Shown in pieces: positions 1 through 8,015 of a stretch of 64,000 nt of DNA (within the stretch, counting starts at the first letter, position 1; the number at the start of each line of letters is the position of its first letter). The stretch spans positions 3,038,001 through 3,102,000 of the forward strand of contig NZ_CP083582.1 of assembly GCF_020091585.1 (NCBI RefSeq), written 5' to 3'. The DNA is from Kovacikia minuta CCNUW1 (GTDB taxonomy: Bacteria; Cyanobacteriota; Cyanobacteriia; Leptolyngbyales; Leptolyngbyaceae). The translations under genes and the position numbers were made by a program. The notes below the pieces were generated by a model. That model saw only the letters and a program-made list of their open reading frames with translations. It searched no databases and was not told the DNA's origin.

Positions 1-1391
1 GAGAAGCAGAAGCCGCCAACCGAATGAAAGACGAGTTTTTGGCAGTTCTTTCCCATGAACTACGCACTCCTCTTAGTGCCATGCTGGGTTGGGCACGCCT
101 ACTTCGCACCCAAAAGTTGGATAAGCCCACCAGGGAGCGCGCCCTGGAGACAATTGAACGCAACGCAGTGGTTCAGTCCCAACTGATTGAAGATATCCTG
201 GATGTTTCAAAAATTATCCGCGGCAAGCTGAACCTGAAATGCGCGCCAATCAATCTGGTTTCTGTGGTTGAAGGTGCAATCGATTCGGTTCGACACCAGT
301 TGGAATCAAAGGAAATTCAGCTGGAAACCCTATTGGATGCGGCAACCGGACGAGTTCAAGGAGACCCTTTCCGACTCCAGCAGGTGATCTGGAATTTGCT
401 GACCAACGCCATTAAATTTACCCCCGATAAGGGCAGGGTGGAAATCAGACTAGAAAGGGTGCAAGCAGGGAGTAGGGAGTGGGGAGTAGGGAGTGGGGAA
501 CAAGCGTCCCACGCCCCACACCCCACGCCCCACACCCCCGCTTTTGTTCAAATCCAGGTCATCGACACTGGCATTGGCATCAGTCCAGATTTTTTGCCCA
601 ATGTCTTTGACCGCTTTCGTCAGGCAGATAGCACCACCACCCGATCGCACAATGGATTGGGCTTGGGGCTTGCGATCGTGCGCCACCTGGTTGAACTGCA
701 CGGCGGCACAGTCCACGCTGCCAGCCCCGGTGAGGGCAAAGGGGCAACCTTTACGGTGCGGCTACCCTTGATTGAGGCAGGCAAGCCAGGAGGGGAGGCG
801 GGGACACGGGGATGGGGGGACGCGGAGATTAAAGTAGAAGGCAGAGGGCAGGAGGCAGAGGGCAGAAGGCAGGAGGTGCAGGGGGAAACTCAGCGCTCAG
901 TACTCAGCCCTCAGCCCTCAGCCTCAATTCAAAATTCAAAATTCAAAATTCAAAATTCTGAATTCACTCAAAACCCTGCCCCAGCCGACACCCCCCTGCA
1001 CGGAATTCAGGTTCTCGTTGTAGATGACGAAGCAGACACGCTGGAATTGATGTCCTTTGCCCTCCAGCAGTTTGGTGCAACCACGATCGCCGTGAATTCG
1101 GCTAACAAAGCGCTGGAAGAACTGAGTCATGCCAAACCTGACGTATTAATCAGCGATATTAGCATGCCAGAACAGGATGGCTACATGCTGATTCACCAGG
1201 TTCGGGAGCGCGAAACGGAAAGCCAGGCACCCCTGCCCGCGATTGCCCTGACTGCGCACACCCGCGAAGAAGACCAAAAAAAAGTCCTATCCGCAGGATT
1301 CCAGGCTCACCTCGCTAAGCCCATTGACATGAACCTGCTAGCAGAGGCGATCGTCCGACTTCTGAACCACCCTGTAGAACTATCTAATTAA
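1..1391 (+). CDS. Hybrid sensor histidine kinase, C-terminal part (5' end outside window)
   Basis: The reading frame is open to the first base and codes for helix-like residues before the first ATG at 24, so the gene starts upstream and its sensor domains are missing here. Domains: HisKA with SHELRTPL (phospho-His, about codon 12 after that ATG), HATPase_c with N box NLLTNAIKFTP and G1 box DTGIGI, a low-complexity linker, then a receiver domain (VLVVDDEAD, acceptor Asp in DVLISDISMP, Lys in HLAKPID). Autophosphorylation and internal phosphorelay follow from the family. The oddity is repeat-derived sequence read in frame: one block inside the ATPase domain between the N and G1 boxes (about 458-540) and a longer block in the linker (about 790-975). 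All catalytic boxes remain. Confidence 0.92.
   Translation, partial: EAEAANRMKDEFLAVLSHELRTPLSAMLGWARLLRTQKLDKPTRERALETIERNAVVQSQLIEDILDVSKIIRGKLNLKCAPINLVSVVEGAIDSVRHQLESKEIQLETLLDAATGRVQGDPFRLQQVIWNLLTNAIKFTPDKGRVEIRLERVQAGSREWGVGSGEQASHAPHPTPHTPAFVQIQVIDTGIGISPDFLPNVFDRFRQADSTTTRSHNGLGLGLAIVRHLVELHGGTVHAASPGEGKGATFTVRLPLIEAGKPGGEAGTRGWGDAEIKVEGRGQEAEGRRQEVQGETQRSVLSPQPSASIQNSKFKIQNSEFTQNPAPADTPLHGIQVLVVDDEADTLELMSFALQQFGATTIAVNSANKALEELSHAKPDVLISDISMPEQDGYMLIHQVRERETESQAPLPAIALTAHTREEDQKKVLSAGFQAHLAKPIDMNLLAEAIVRLLNHPVELSN
458..540 (+). repeat. G/C-skewed short dispersed repeat read in frame inside the kinase ATPase domain
   Basis: The block is built of GGGAGTGGGGAGTAGGGAGT-like units followed by CCCCACACCCCACGCCCC-like units. 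The same GGGGTGT heptamer occurs between genes at about 4523-4556, 32305-32335 and 51901-51945. Here it adds about 27 residues of Gly/Ser/His/Pro-rich sequence without breaking the frame. Confidence 0.8.
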
Positions 1392-1407
1392 ACCTGAATG
1401 ACACCTT

Positions 1408-1440
1408 AGATCCCCGGATTCTCAAAGAATCCGGGGATCT
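1408..1440 (+). terminator. Strong hairpin after the kinase gene
   Basis: A perfect 15-bp stem (agatccccggattct and its complement) closes a 3-nt loop 17 bp after the kinase stop codon. No T-tract follows, so it is either an atypical terminator or an mRNA 3'-end stabiliser. Confidence 0.6.
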
Positions 1441-1827
1441 AAAATTCCTTGAGTCAGTGCCATTCAATTAAACCTGAATTTTTCTCTCTATTTACCTTTC
1501 ACGCCCCATTCCGTCTCTCCCTCCTCCCCCTCCCCCCACTCCTATTTCCTCCTCCCCTCCCCCTGTACCCCATTCCTTCTCCCCTCCACACCTCCAATTT
1601 GCCATACAACCAGGGGATCGGAGAGATCAGCACACAGTTGGACAGGCAAATTGACATAAAGAAGGAATAAATAGAACCCCAATCTCCTAGTTTCAATGGC
1701 AGCCTCCTGGAAGTTGGGTGTAAGCTAGAGTAACGAGTACAGGTGCATCTGACATTGATGGTGTCGGGGTTAGCAATTTCAAATCTGTTCTCGACCAGGC
1801 AACTCCTAAGACTGGCATTCCTACTCC
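1441..1827. other. Gene-free stretch with C-rich low-complexity tract
   Basis: About 1500-1590 is an almost pure pyrimidine tract (CTCCTCCCC units) typical of cyanobacterial intergenic repeats. The pentadecamer AATTAAACCTGAAT appears at 1387 and again near 1466. The hisD promoter must lie in the remaining sequence, but I see no convincing box. Confidence 0.5.
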
Positions 1828-3147
1828 ATGCTGCGAATCATTACTCAGCGGTCTGAGGCACGAACGGAACTGCGACGAATCTGCGATCGCACCCACGATG
1901 ATCAGGTCGTTCATAAAGAGGCAACGGTGCGGGAAGTGCTTCAGGCGGTTAAACGCCAGGGGGATCGCGCACTCCTGCATTACACATCGGAATTTGATCA
2001 AATTGACCTGAAACCAGAAGAGTTGAGGGTTAGCGGTTCAGAACTAGACGCCGCCTACCAGCAGGTCTCCAAGGAACTACTGGATGCCATCCGGCTTGCC
2101 TGCCGTCAGATTGAAGCTTTTCATCGGCAACGGATTCCCAAGAGCTGGGTTCACTTTGCTGAAGATGAAGTGGTATTGGGAAAACGATATACCCCTGTCG
2201 ATCGGGCAGGGCTTTACATTCCAGGTGGGCAGGCTGCCTATCCCAGTACGGTTTTGATGAATGCGGTTCCTGCCAAGGTGGCAGGGGTGCCCCGGATTGT
2301 GATGGTGACACCCCCCGGCAGCGAGAAAGGAATTAATGCAGCAGTTCTGGTTGCTGCCCAAGAAGCCGGAGTAGAGGAAATATACCGGGTAGGCGGGGCA
2401 CAGGCGGTTGCGGCTCTTGCCTACGGAACCGAAACCATCCCAAAGGTGGATGTGATTACAGGGCCAGGCAACATTTATGTTACCCTGGCGAAAAAATTAG
2501 TCTATGGCACAGTTGGGATCGATTCCCTGGCCGGGCCTTCGGAGGTGCTCATTATTGCTGACAAAGCAGCCAATCCCTCCCATGTTGCCGCTGATATGCT
2601 GGCCCAGGCAGAACATGACCAGATGGCAGCCGCTATTCTACTGACAGATGATTCGGTGTTAGCCCGCAAGGTAGTAGAAGAGGTTGAGCGCCAGTTGATC
2701 GATCACCCTCGTCGGTTGCTGACGGAGAAAGCCATTGCCCACTATGGTTTAGTTGTCGTGGTGGAATCGCTGGAAGTGGCAGCAGAACTTTCTAACGAAT
2801 TTGCCCCCGAACACCTGGAGCTGGAAATTGAAGATCCCTGGGCACTTTTAGATAAAATCCGCCATGCCGGGGCAATTTTTCTGGGCAACTCCACACCGGA
2901 GGCTGTTGGTGACTATCTGGCAGGTCCCAATCACACCTTACCCACATCGGGATCAGCCCGCTATGCCTCCGCATTAGGTGTAGAAACCTTCCTCAAACAT
3001 TCCAGCCTGATCCAATATTCCCCCACCGCACTACAAAAAGTTGCCGGGGCGATCGATGTACTGGCAACCGCTGAAGGGCTTCCTTCCCACGCCGATTCTG
3101 TGCGCCTCCGGGTTCGAGGCAGCCTAAATCCCGATAGTTCCCACTAA
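1828..3147 (+). CDS. hisD: Histidinol dehydrogenase
   Basis: Catalyses the last two steps of histidine synthesis, oxidising L-histidinol to L-histidine with NAD+ and a Zn ion. The 439-residue length is normal for HisD. Family landmarks are all present: YIPGG near residue 135, VGGAQAVAALAYGT, the nucleotide-binding GPGN, AGPSE, the zinc/catalytic AEHDQ, the catalytic FAPEHLEL and the closing GPNHTLPT. The start at 1828 gives the usual N-terminus; no clear Shine-Dalgarno precedes it. It stands alone, as his genes are scattered in cyanobacteria. Confidence 0.97.
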   Translation: MLRIITQRSEARTELRRICDRTHDDQVVHKEATVREVLQAVKRQGDRALLHYTSEFDQIDLKPEELRVSGSELDAAYQQVSKELLDAIRLACRQIEAFHRQRIPKSWVHFAEDEVVLGKRYTPVDRAGLYIPGGQAAYPSTVLMNAVPAKVAGVPRIVMVTPPGSEKGINAAVLVAAQEAGVEEIYRVGGAQAVAALAYGTETIPKVDVITGPGNIYVTLAKKLVYGTVGIDSLAGPSEVLIIADKAANPSHVAADMLAQAEHDQMAAAILLTDDSVLARKVVEEVERQLIDHPRRLLTEKAIAHYGLVVVVESLEVAAELSNEFAPEHLELEIEDPWALLDKIRHAGAIFLGNSTPEAVGDYLAGPNHTLPTSGSARYASALGVETFLKHSSLIQYSPTALQKVAGAIDVLATAEGLPSHADSVRLRVRGSLNPDSSH

Positions 3148-3200
3148 AGCTTGGGGTTCGGTTTGTCAGGCTTACTCCCCCTCGTTTATCCAAAGACTAT

Positions 3201-3284
3201 GCCCTGAAAGGAAGGAGGGTGGGAGAGTGTAAAATGCCACCCTCCCACCCTCGCTCTCCTAATCCGCATCTTTTCCTACTTGGA
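3201..3284 (-). repeat. Dispersed repeat family R1, copy a (inverted)
   Basis: Read on the minus strand it matches the copies at 7694-7792 and 40326-40433: AGAGCGAGGGTGGGA, a spacer, CACTCTCCCACCCTCC, then a CCTT...CAGGGCA tail. Its core forms an 11-bp stem (3215-3225 with 3242-3252) and could also end hisD transcription. Confidence 0.7.
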
Positions 3285-3388
3285 AAAATTAAGTCCCATC
3301 AATTGAGCGCCAACCCATCGTTCTCTTCACATTTTGGAAGTATGGCGACCAAAGCTCCCACCCTTAATTTGTAACGAGTGGTTGTCCT

Positions 3389-3892
3389 TTATTGCTTTGG
3401 CGAAGAACTTTTGAAACTGCGGGAACCCCGGTAACCGGAAGCAGTGGCAAGTTCCTCCAAAGATTGAGTCCCTGTGAGCGTTTGTCCTTTAATTTTCCAG
3501 GTGGGATAGCCTTCAATATTGGCAGCTTTACAGAGATCGGGACGGGCATTTTTGCCATCCTCTGCACACTCAATGTAGGGAACCTGAAGGGCTGCCTGAC
3601 GACCAAATGCTGCCATTTGCTCATGGCAGTGGGGACACCAGTAAGCGCCGTACATTTTGGCTCCAATGTTTTTGAGGTGACGCGCCAGGGCGACTTCGGC
3701 TGGACCGGAAGTAGTGGTAATGGGAGGAGCGGTTGCCCCAGCTTGAGCGATCGCGTCACCCCGTTCTCCAACTGGGTTCTCTGCCTGCAAAACGGTATCA
3801 GGAAAATTTCCAGAGTGGGCAATCCCGGTGAAAACAAGCCAACCAGTTCCAGCCAGAACAACGGGAATGCTCAAAATCTGAACCCATTTCAT
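3389..3892 (-). CDS. Membrane-anchored thioredoxin-like protein (VKOR-associated type)
   Basis: A 167-residue protein with one N-terminal membrane segment (about residues 5-26), a polar linker and a C-terminal thioredoxin-like domain. The active site reads YWCPHCH near residue 94. A second cysteine pair (YIECAEDG ... PDLCKAA) and GYPTW follow, as in the thioredoxin domain fused to cyanobacterial VKOR proteins. It probably acts in the thylakoid lumen or periplasm in disulfide exchange. Assignment to that subgroup rests on the CPHC and GYPTW motifs; its partner is not in this window. A same-size open frame on the minus strand in another phase is a shadow. Confidence 0.82.
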   Translation of the reverse strand: MKWVQILSIPVVLAGTGWLVFTGIAHSGNFPDTVLQAENPVGERGDAIAQAGATAPPITTTSGPAEVALARHLKNIGAKMYGAYWCPHCHEQMAAFGRQAALQVPYIECAEDGKNARPDLCKAANIEGYPTWKIKGQTLTGTQSLEELATASGYRGSRSFKSSSPKQ

Positions 3893-3941
3893 TACCTTCT
3901 CTCCCTAATAAAATCTTCTACTACCTGAGACAGAGATTAAT

Positions 3942-4325
3942 CTAGCTTTGTTGCGCTAGAAATTGCTTCAGACGGAGTAAAGTGAATGTTTGCCCCAAAT
4001 TAATCGGAAGCAAAGAAATTCCCTCCAGTCGAGACTGCACCCAGCCATCTCCCCAGTACCATTCCTGAAAACCATCAACACCCTTACTAAGAAGTAACCT
4101 TAGACAATTTGGTTCGACACGGGCAACCTGATGTTGAATCGGAACAGGCCCCAACCAACTGGTATAGGTTAACCCTGGTTGTAATTGCTCAGGTAATCCC
4201 TGGTCAAGCCGAATCGGTACGAGCCACTGCCGAAGTTTAGTCGGGTAAAGTAAACTTTCCCTCAAGGATTGTTCTGAAGCAGCAATCTCAATTCGCAAAC
4301 TGCTCTGCTGAAAAGTGCCAAACAT
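3942..4325 (-). CDS. Small SRPBCC-like protein of unknown function
   Basis: A 127-residue soluble protein. The N-terminal pattern (strand, short helix SEQSLRESLLYPTKLRQWL) and the later YWGDGWVQSRLEGISLLPINLGQTFTL are compatible with an SRPBCC (START-like) ligand-binding fold. I recognise no catalytic residues and cannot name a ligand. It lies 50 bp upstream of, and in the same direction as, the thioredoxin-like gene, so co-transcription is likely. Confidence 0.65.
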   Translation of the reverse strand: MFGTFQQSSLRIEIAASEQSLRESLLYPTKLRQWLVPIRLDQGLPEQLQPGLTYTSWLGPVPIQHQVARVEPNCLRLLLSKGVDGFQEWYWGDGWVQSRLEGISLLPINLGQTFTLLRLKQFLAQQS

Positions 4326-4646
4326 GGGGGGATTTGCGGAAATTACTTCTTTAGTATGCCAGAGGGAGCAGGTGTCAGTGTTAAGTGATGGGTGGTAGAG
4401 AAGGGATAAAGGATATAGCGATCCTCTCTGGATTGTGAAAGGACTTTCTCGGAGGGAAGACTTTCACAACTCTCCTTTTTCACAAATGATTCAGAACTGC
4501 TATAGCGTTTTCTGGTCTGCTGAGGTACACCCCACACCCTACACCCCACACCCCGTCTTAATTCGATGTACTTCACTTACACGAGAATTGCTATATATAA
4601 GGATAAAAAGGCAAAGGGCAGAAGGCGGGGAGCCAGTCACAAGAAT
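4326..4646. other. Gene-free stretch with short dispersed repeats
   Basis: Holds a CACCCCACACC-type repeat block (about 4523-4556), the same heptamer family as at 509-538, 32305-32335 and 51901-51945. No coding potential is evident. Confidence 0.5.
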
Positions 4647-4648
4647 TA

Positions 4649-4811
4649 TTAACCCGGCAGCTTTTGTTCCTACATATTTTGGAATTGCGCCATGATTGCG
4701 TAGGGTGCTGTTAGCGACAGCGTAACGCACCGAGGCGTGGGTTAGCGGTGCGTTACGGCGATGCCTAACAGCACCCTACAGCTCATGCTAGATCAAATAT
4801 TGCCAGGTTAA
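4649..4811. mobile_element. 163-bp MITE, copy 1
   Basis: Base-for-base identical to 10449-10611. The ends form an imperfect inverted repeat (TTAACCCGGCA and TGCCAGGTTAA), flanked on both sides by TA (4647-4648 and 4812-4813). The centre is a long palindrome, GTAGGGTGCTGTTAGCG...CTAACAGCACCCTAC, built from the common cyanobacterial GTAACGCACC repeat. TA-flanked ends fit mobilisation by an IS630/Tc1-mariner type transposase. No such transposase gene is in the window. Confidence 0.85.
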
Positions 4812-4882
4812 TAGTGTAAATCCCTAGGGCTAGCGCATACATTTCTTCATGTTTTAGGAACAGGTCTGGAGGACTGAGATAA

Positions 4883-4978
4883 CTATTGCTGCAAGCGGCT
4901 AAGGCCAATCTCCAGCTTCAGTCTGCGCTGTTAAAGCTGGATAAGTTTGACCTGCTCATCCTCGATGATCTTAGCTAA
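4883..4978 (+). pseudogene. IstB (IS21 helper ATPase) fragment
   Basis: One frame reads QAAKANLQLQSALLKLDKF then DLLILDDLS before a stop. This matches the segment of IS21-family IstB that leads into Walker B (KLDKFDLLILDD). The upstream part is degenerate and in another frame. It is a short remnant with no IstA nearby. Confidence 0.6.
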
Positions 4979-5052
4979 CGTGAGTTCGGGATAAGGAAGG
5001 GCGGAACAGATACAGTTGAAAGTGTCTAATTCTCAACGCATCTGACCACCCT

Positions 5053-5160
5053 ATGCTTAGTCTAGAAGCCCTGTTTTGCCATGTCGATGATTTTTGTCGA
5101 TGGCTTGAAATTACAGATAAATCAATAGCGGTATGCGTATTCCCAGTTCAACAAAGAAAA
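5053..5160 (+). pseudogene. Transposase N-terminus remnant, IS982-like
   Basis: The frame from the ATG at 5053 reads MLSLEALFCHVDDFCRWLE, which resembles the N-terminus of IS982-family transposases. It then loses resemblance and stops within about 50 codons. I call the family from that short stretch only. Confidence 0.4.
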
Positions 5161-5230
5161 AGGATATCGTTCACTTTAAAGAATTTTTAGAGAAAAGACA
5201 TTATTCGATTTAATCCCTGTAAAAGAGTAT

Positions 5231-5299
5231 AAAACCCAGAAAAGAGCCTGGAAATCCTTTTCTGCAAGGATCTCCGACTCTTTCCTTTTGTTGGGTTTT
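5231..5299 (-). terminator. Long imperfect hairpin downstream of the sigma factor gene
   Basis: AAAACCCA (5231-5238) pairs with TGGGTTTT (5292-5299). Inner segments GAAAAGAG and GGAaATCCTT pair with CTCTTTcC and AAGGATcTCC. It lies about 85 bp past the sigma gene stop on the minus strand, so it may end that transcript. Confidence 0.5.
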
Positions 5300-5382
5300 G
5301 GACAAAATCGCCTTAAAGTTCGGACAACATCACTTTAATGGACATTTACGGGTTACCACTGACCGTTCAACTTGAGTTACCG

Positions 5383-6645
5383 TCAGGGCTGAACTTCGCG
5401 CAGCCGACGCTCCAGGAAGCGGCGTTCACTCTCATTTGTGGCCAGTTCCAGAGAGCGTGTATATCTGTGGGTCGCTTCCTGTAAGGCTCCAACACGGCGC
5501 AGTAAATCAGCACGAGTGGCATGGAACAGGTGATAGCTGTCGAGTTCAGCCGCCAGTCGATCGATGAGGGTAAGGGCTGCCTGGGGGCTATCTGCCATAG
5601 CGATTGCCACTGCCCGATTTAACGCAACGATCGGTGAAGGCTGCAAGCGTTCTAGCACATCATAGAGGCGCACAATTTGTACCCAATCTGTGTCTTCAGC
5701 TCGTACTGCCTGACAATGGAGGGCGGCGATCGCGGCTTGGAGGGCATAAACGCCCGTTCCACCACGCAACGCTTCTTCCACCAGAGGCAACGCCTCAGCA
5801 ATTTGGTGATGATTCCAACGGCTCCGATCCTGGTCTTCCAGCAGAACCAGATCCCCTGCCTTGTCCAAACGGGCAGCTCGGCGCGCATCGTGTAACAACA
5901 TCAGTGCCACCAGTGCTGTAACTTCTGAGGGGGGGTGGGGTGCCATCAATTGCCGCAGCAGTTGTCCCAGTCGAATCGCTTCGGTGCAGAGATCAGCTCG
6001 TACTATTGAATCTCCCTTCGTTGCTGCGTAGCCTTCGTTGAAGATGAGATAAATAACTGTCAGGACTGCCCCTATCCGAGGAGAGAGATCGGTTGTCTCT
6101 GGTACTTTGTAAGGAATGCCTGCGTCTCGAATTTTGCGTTTGGCACGGACTAACCGCTGTGCCATTGTTGCTGGGGGTACGAGAAATGCGCGGGCAATTT
6201 CGTCCGTTTCCAGTCCGCCCAACATTCGCAGTGTCAAAGCGACCTGAGTTTCGATCGCCAGTGCCGGATGGCAACAGGTGAAGATCAGGCGCAGGCGATC
6301 GTCTGGAATCTCATCACTGTCGTAGGTTGGCTCCTCACTTGATGGGATTAAACCGGATGCGGAGTACCATTCCAGTTTTTCCGTCAGTCGGGTCCGTCGT
6401 CGCAGGCGATCGATTGCCTTGTATCGAGCGGTTCGGATAATCCAGGCGCGGGGAAGACCGGGAATACCTGTAGATTGCCACTGATTCACAGCTGCCGCAA
6501 ACGCCTCCTGTGCGGCTTCTTCAGCCAGATCAAAATCTCCCACCAGCCGAATCAGGATAGCGACGATGCGCCCCCATTCAGCGCGATAAACGGAAGCAAT
6601 TGCCTGAGCAACATCGGATTTTGAGGTTGAAGCCATACCTGTCAT
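5383..6645 (-). CDS. ECF sigma factor of the ECF42 type (with C-terminal DUF6596 extension)
   Basis: About 420 residues. Region sigma2 (AEEAAQEAF ... ARYKAIDRLRRR) lies near the N-terminus and sigma4 (LTLRMLGGLETDEIARAF, then AQRLVRAKRKIRDAGIPY) follows. A long alpha-helical, TPR-like C-terminal extension distinguishes ECF42 from simple ECF factors. The usual partner is a DGPF/YCII protein, and one is encoded divergently at 6804. ECF42 factors have no classical anti-sigma factor; the extension is thought to control activity. The frame is open to 6726, but ATGs at 6645 and 6636 give the normal N-terminus, and starting there leaves the promoter-like site at 6673-6700 outside the coding region. 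Confidence 0.88.
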   Translation of the reverse strand: MTGMASTSKSDVAQAIASVYRAEWGRIVAILIRLVGDFDLAEEAAQEAFAAAVNQWQSTGIPGLPRAWIIRTARYKAIDRLRRRTRLTEKLEWYSASGLIPSSEEPTYDSDEIPDDRLRLIFTCCHPALAIETQVALTLRMLGGLETDEIARAFLVPPATMAQRLVRAKRKIRDAGIPYKVPETTDLSPRIGAVLTVIYLIFNEGYAATKGDSIVRADLCTEAIRLGQLLRQLMAPHPPSEVTALVALMLLHDARRAARLDKAGDLVLLEDQDRSRWNHHQIAEALPLVEEALRGGTGVYALQAAIAALHCQAVRAEDTDWVQIVRLYDVLERLQPSPIVALNRAVAIAMADSPQAALTLIDRLAAELDSYHLFHATRADLLRRVGALQEATHRYTRSLELATNESERRFLERRLREVQP

Positions 6646-6672
6646 AAAACGACACAAAAAGTTTGGGCAAAA

Positions 6673-6700
6673 TGTCGATTTGAGCGATTCCCGTTCGACT
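6673..6700 (+). promoter_or_regulatory. Candidate ECF42-dependent promoter, distal copy
   Basis: TGTCGA (6673-6678), a 17-nt spacer and CGACT (6696-6700). The -35 TGTCGA and a CGA-type -10 are what I recall for ECF42 in Streptomyces. It points toward the YCII gene and repeats the element 81 bp downstream. Confidence 0.6.
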
Positions 6701-6753
6701 GACAGACAAACGGAGTTAAAGTTCAATTGTACTAAATATTTTTTGCAGTCAGA

Positions 6754-6780
6754 TGTCGATTTGAGCGATCGGCATTCGAC
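6754..6780 (+). promoter_or_regulatory. Candidate ECF42-dependent promoter, proximal copy
   Basis: TGTCGA (6754-6759), a 17-nt spacer and CGAC (6777-6780), about 24 bp before the YCII start codon. Nearly all 29 positions of the surrounding block (6753-6781) match the distal copy at 6672-6700. Confidence 0.65.
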
Positions 6781-6803
6781 TTAACCACAAAGGAGGCAAC
6801 TGA

Positions 6804-7160
6804 ATGAAATATCTGCTGCTGATCTATATGGACGAAAACGTCCTGAGTGAAACTGAGCGGGAGCATTGCTATCTGGAATCTGCCCAACTCGTCCAGGAAC
6901 TCAATGCAAAGGGGCAATTTTTGGCAACTGCTCCGCTTCATCCCGTTGCAACGGCAACCAGTGTGCGGGTACGCGATGGCAAATCGCTTGTGACTGATGG
7001 TCCCTTTGCCGAAACCCGTGAACAATTGGGCGGGTTCTTCTTCGTCAATGCCCAGGATTTGGATGAGGCAATTGCGATCGCCGCTCAAATTCCAGGAGCA
7101 AGAGCTGGCACCGTCGAGATCCGTCCCGTGCTTGAAGTTGCGGGACTTCCAAAACCCTGA
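6804..7160 (+). CDS. YCII/DGPF-domain protein
   Basis: A 118-residue single-domain protein with the ferredoxin-like YCII fold. It starts MKYLLLIYMDE and carries VTDGPFAETREQLGGFF, the DGPF motif that names the family, then ARAGTVEIRPV. A strong ribosome site AAAGGAGG lies 7 nt upstream. DGPF proteins are the hallmark partners of ECF42 sigma factors; their biochemical role is not settled. First gene of a six-gene same-strand cluster behind two ECF42-type promoters. Confidence 0.92.
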   Translation: MKYLLLIYMDENVLSETEREHCYLESAQLVQELNAKGQFLATAPLHPVATATSVRVRDGKSLVTDGPFAETREQLGGFFFVNAQDLDEAIAIAAQIPGARAGTVEIRPVLEVAGLPKP

Positions 7161-7214
7161 TGTTGGTGCTCCAGCCATCACTAATTTGAACCTCAAACCA
7201 AAGGAGAAATGACC

Positions 7215-7658
7215 ATGACTACTGCAAGCACAAGCACAACCCACGAAGCTGAGATTCGTCAATTGGTTGCCGATCAACAACATGCCATTTGCACCAAAGA
7301 TGTGGATCAAATTCTGTCTCGCTATGCCACTGCGATCGTGATTTTTGATGTCAAGCCACCTTTCCAAACCCAGGGTAAAGAAGCGGTTCGTCAACTGTGG
7401 GAAGACTGTTTGCCTTACTTTCCAGATTCATTTGAGATGGAAACACGCGACCTAACCATTACCGCTAATGATGAAATAGCCACTGCCCACTGGTTGTTTC
7501 GCCTTAAGGGCGAGCAAGAGCACCCTGCCATGCAAATGTGGATGCGTGCCACCGCTGTGTGCCAGAAGCACCAGGGCAATTGGCAGATTCTACATGAACA
7601 CATCTCAGTCCCCTTTGATCCTTCCAATGCTCAAGCGGTCTTTACCCTCAACCCCTGA
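7215..7658 (+). CDS. NTF2-like (SnoaL/ketosteroid-isomerase-type) protein
   Basis: About 147 residues. EAEIRQLVADQQHAICTKDV, a central strand with IVIFDVKPP and the closing WQILHEHISVPF are typical of the SgcJ/EcaC-like NTF2 fold, a cone that binds small hydrophobic ligands. Two ATGs compete: at 7209 the ribosome site GGAG is only 2 nt away, at 7215 it is 8 nt away, so 7215 is preferred. Part of the ECF42-linked cluster, 54 bp after the YCII gene. Substrate unknown. Confidence 0.82.
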   Translation: MTTASTSTTHEAEIRQLVADQQHAICTKDVDQILSRYATAIVIFDVKPPFQTQGKEAVRQLWEDCLPYFPDSFEMETRDLTITANDEIATAHWLFRLKGEQEHPAMQMWMRATAVCQKHQGNWQILHEHISVPFDPSNAQAVFTLNP

Positions 7659-7693
7659 AGTCTGGGTCAACGATCTCAAACTCTGGTTGGTCG

Positions 7694-7792
7694 TCCTATT
7701 TTGCAAAAGACAGAGATTAAGAGAGCGAGGGTGGAAGGAGGGGATTTCGCACTCTCCTACCTTCCACCCTCCTTCCCCTCAAAGCACTACCC
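7694..7792 (+). repeat. Dispersed repeat family R1, copy b
   Basis: Shares TCCTATTT, AGAGATTAAGAG, GCACTCTCC and CACCCTCCTTCCCCTCA with 40326-40433, and with the complement of 3201-3284. It fills the gap between the NTF2-like and first VOC genes together with R2 copy a. Confidence 0.75.
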
Positions 7793-7893
7793 TCCGGTTT
7801 AGCCCAGGCAAAGTGCCCAGGACTGAGGACCAAGTATTCACCGCTTCTCAGCACTTAAGCCTCCGCACGATCGAACGAACACTCCCCTTTTCT

Positions 7894-7983
7894 CCCACTC
7901 AGGGACTCGCTGAGAAACAAAATCCCGCTTTCATCCACCCCTCCACCCATTCACCCCTTTCAACCTGGAATTTTGTTTGTACG
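7894..7983 (+). repeat. Dispersed repeat family R2, copy a
   Basis: GGGACTCGCTGAGAAA ... ATCCCGCTTTCATCC ... CCTTTCAACC matches the complement of 40176-40272 over about 80 bp. The 7659-8015 gap thus holds R1 and R2 copies and no gene, and it splits the ECF42 cluster into two blocks. Confidence 0.7.
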
Positions 7984-8015
7984 CACATCCCTCAGCACTT
8001 TTAGGAGTAGTAGCC

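Noticed and set aside
1449-1696. Small ORFs in the pyrimidine-rich tract after the kinase
   Set aside because: Low-complexity sequence with Pro/Leu- or Arg/Gly-only products on either strand.
3364-3861. A 165-codon open frame on the minus strand and a 178-codon frame on the plus strand (3392-3928) over the thioredoxin-like gene
   Set aside because: They overlap a protein with clear CPHC and GYPTW motifs and show no family features.
5078-5100. Two TGTCGA hexamers as another ECF42 promoter
   Set aside because: Spacing is about 13 nt, no CGA-type -10 follows, and the sequence is part of a small palindrome inside an IS remnant.
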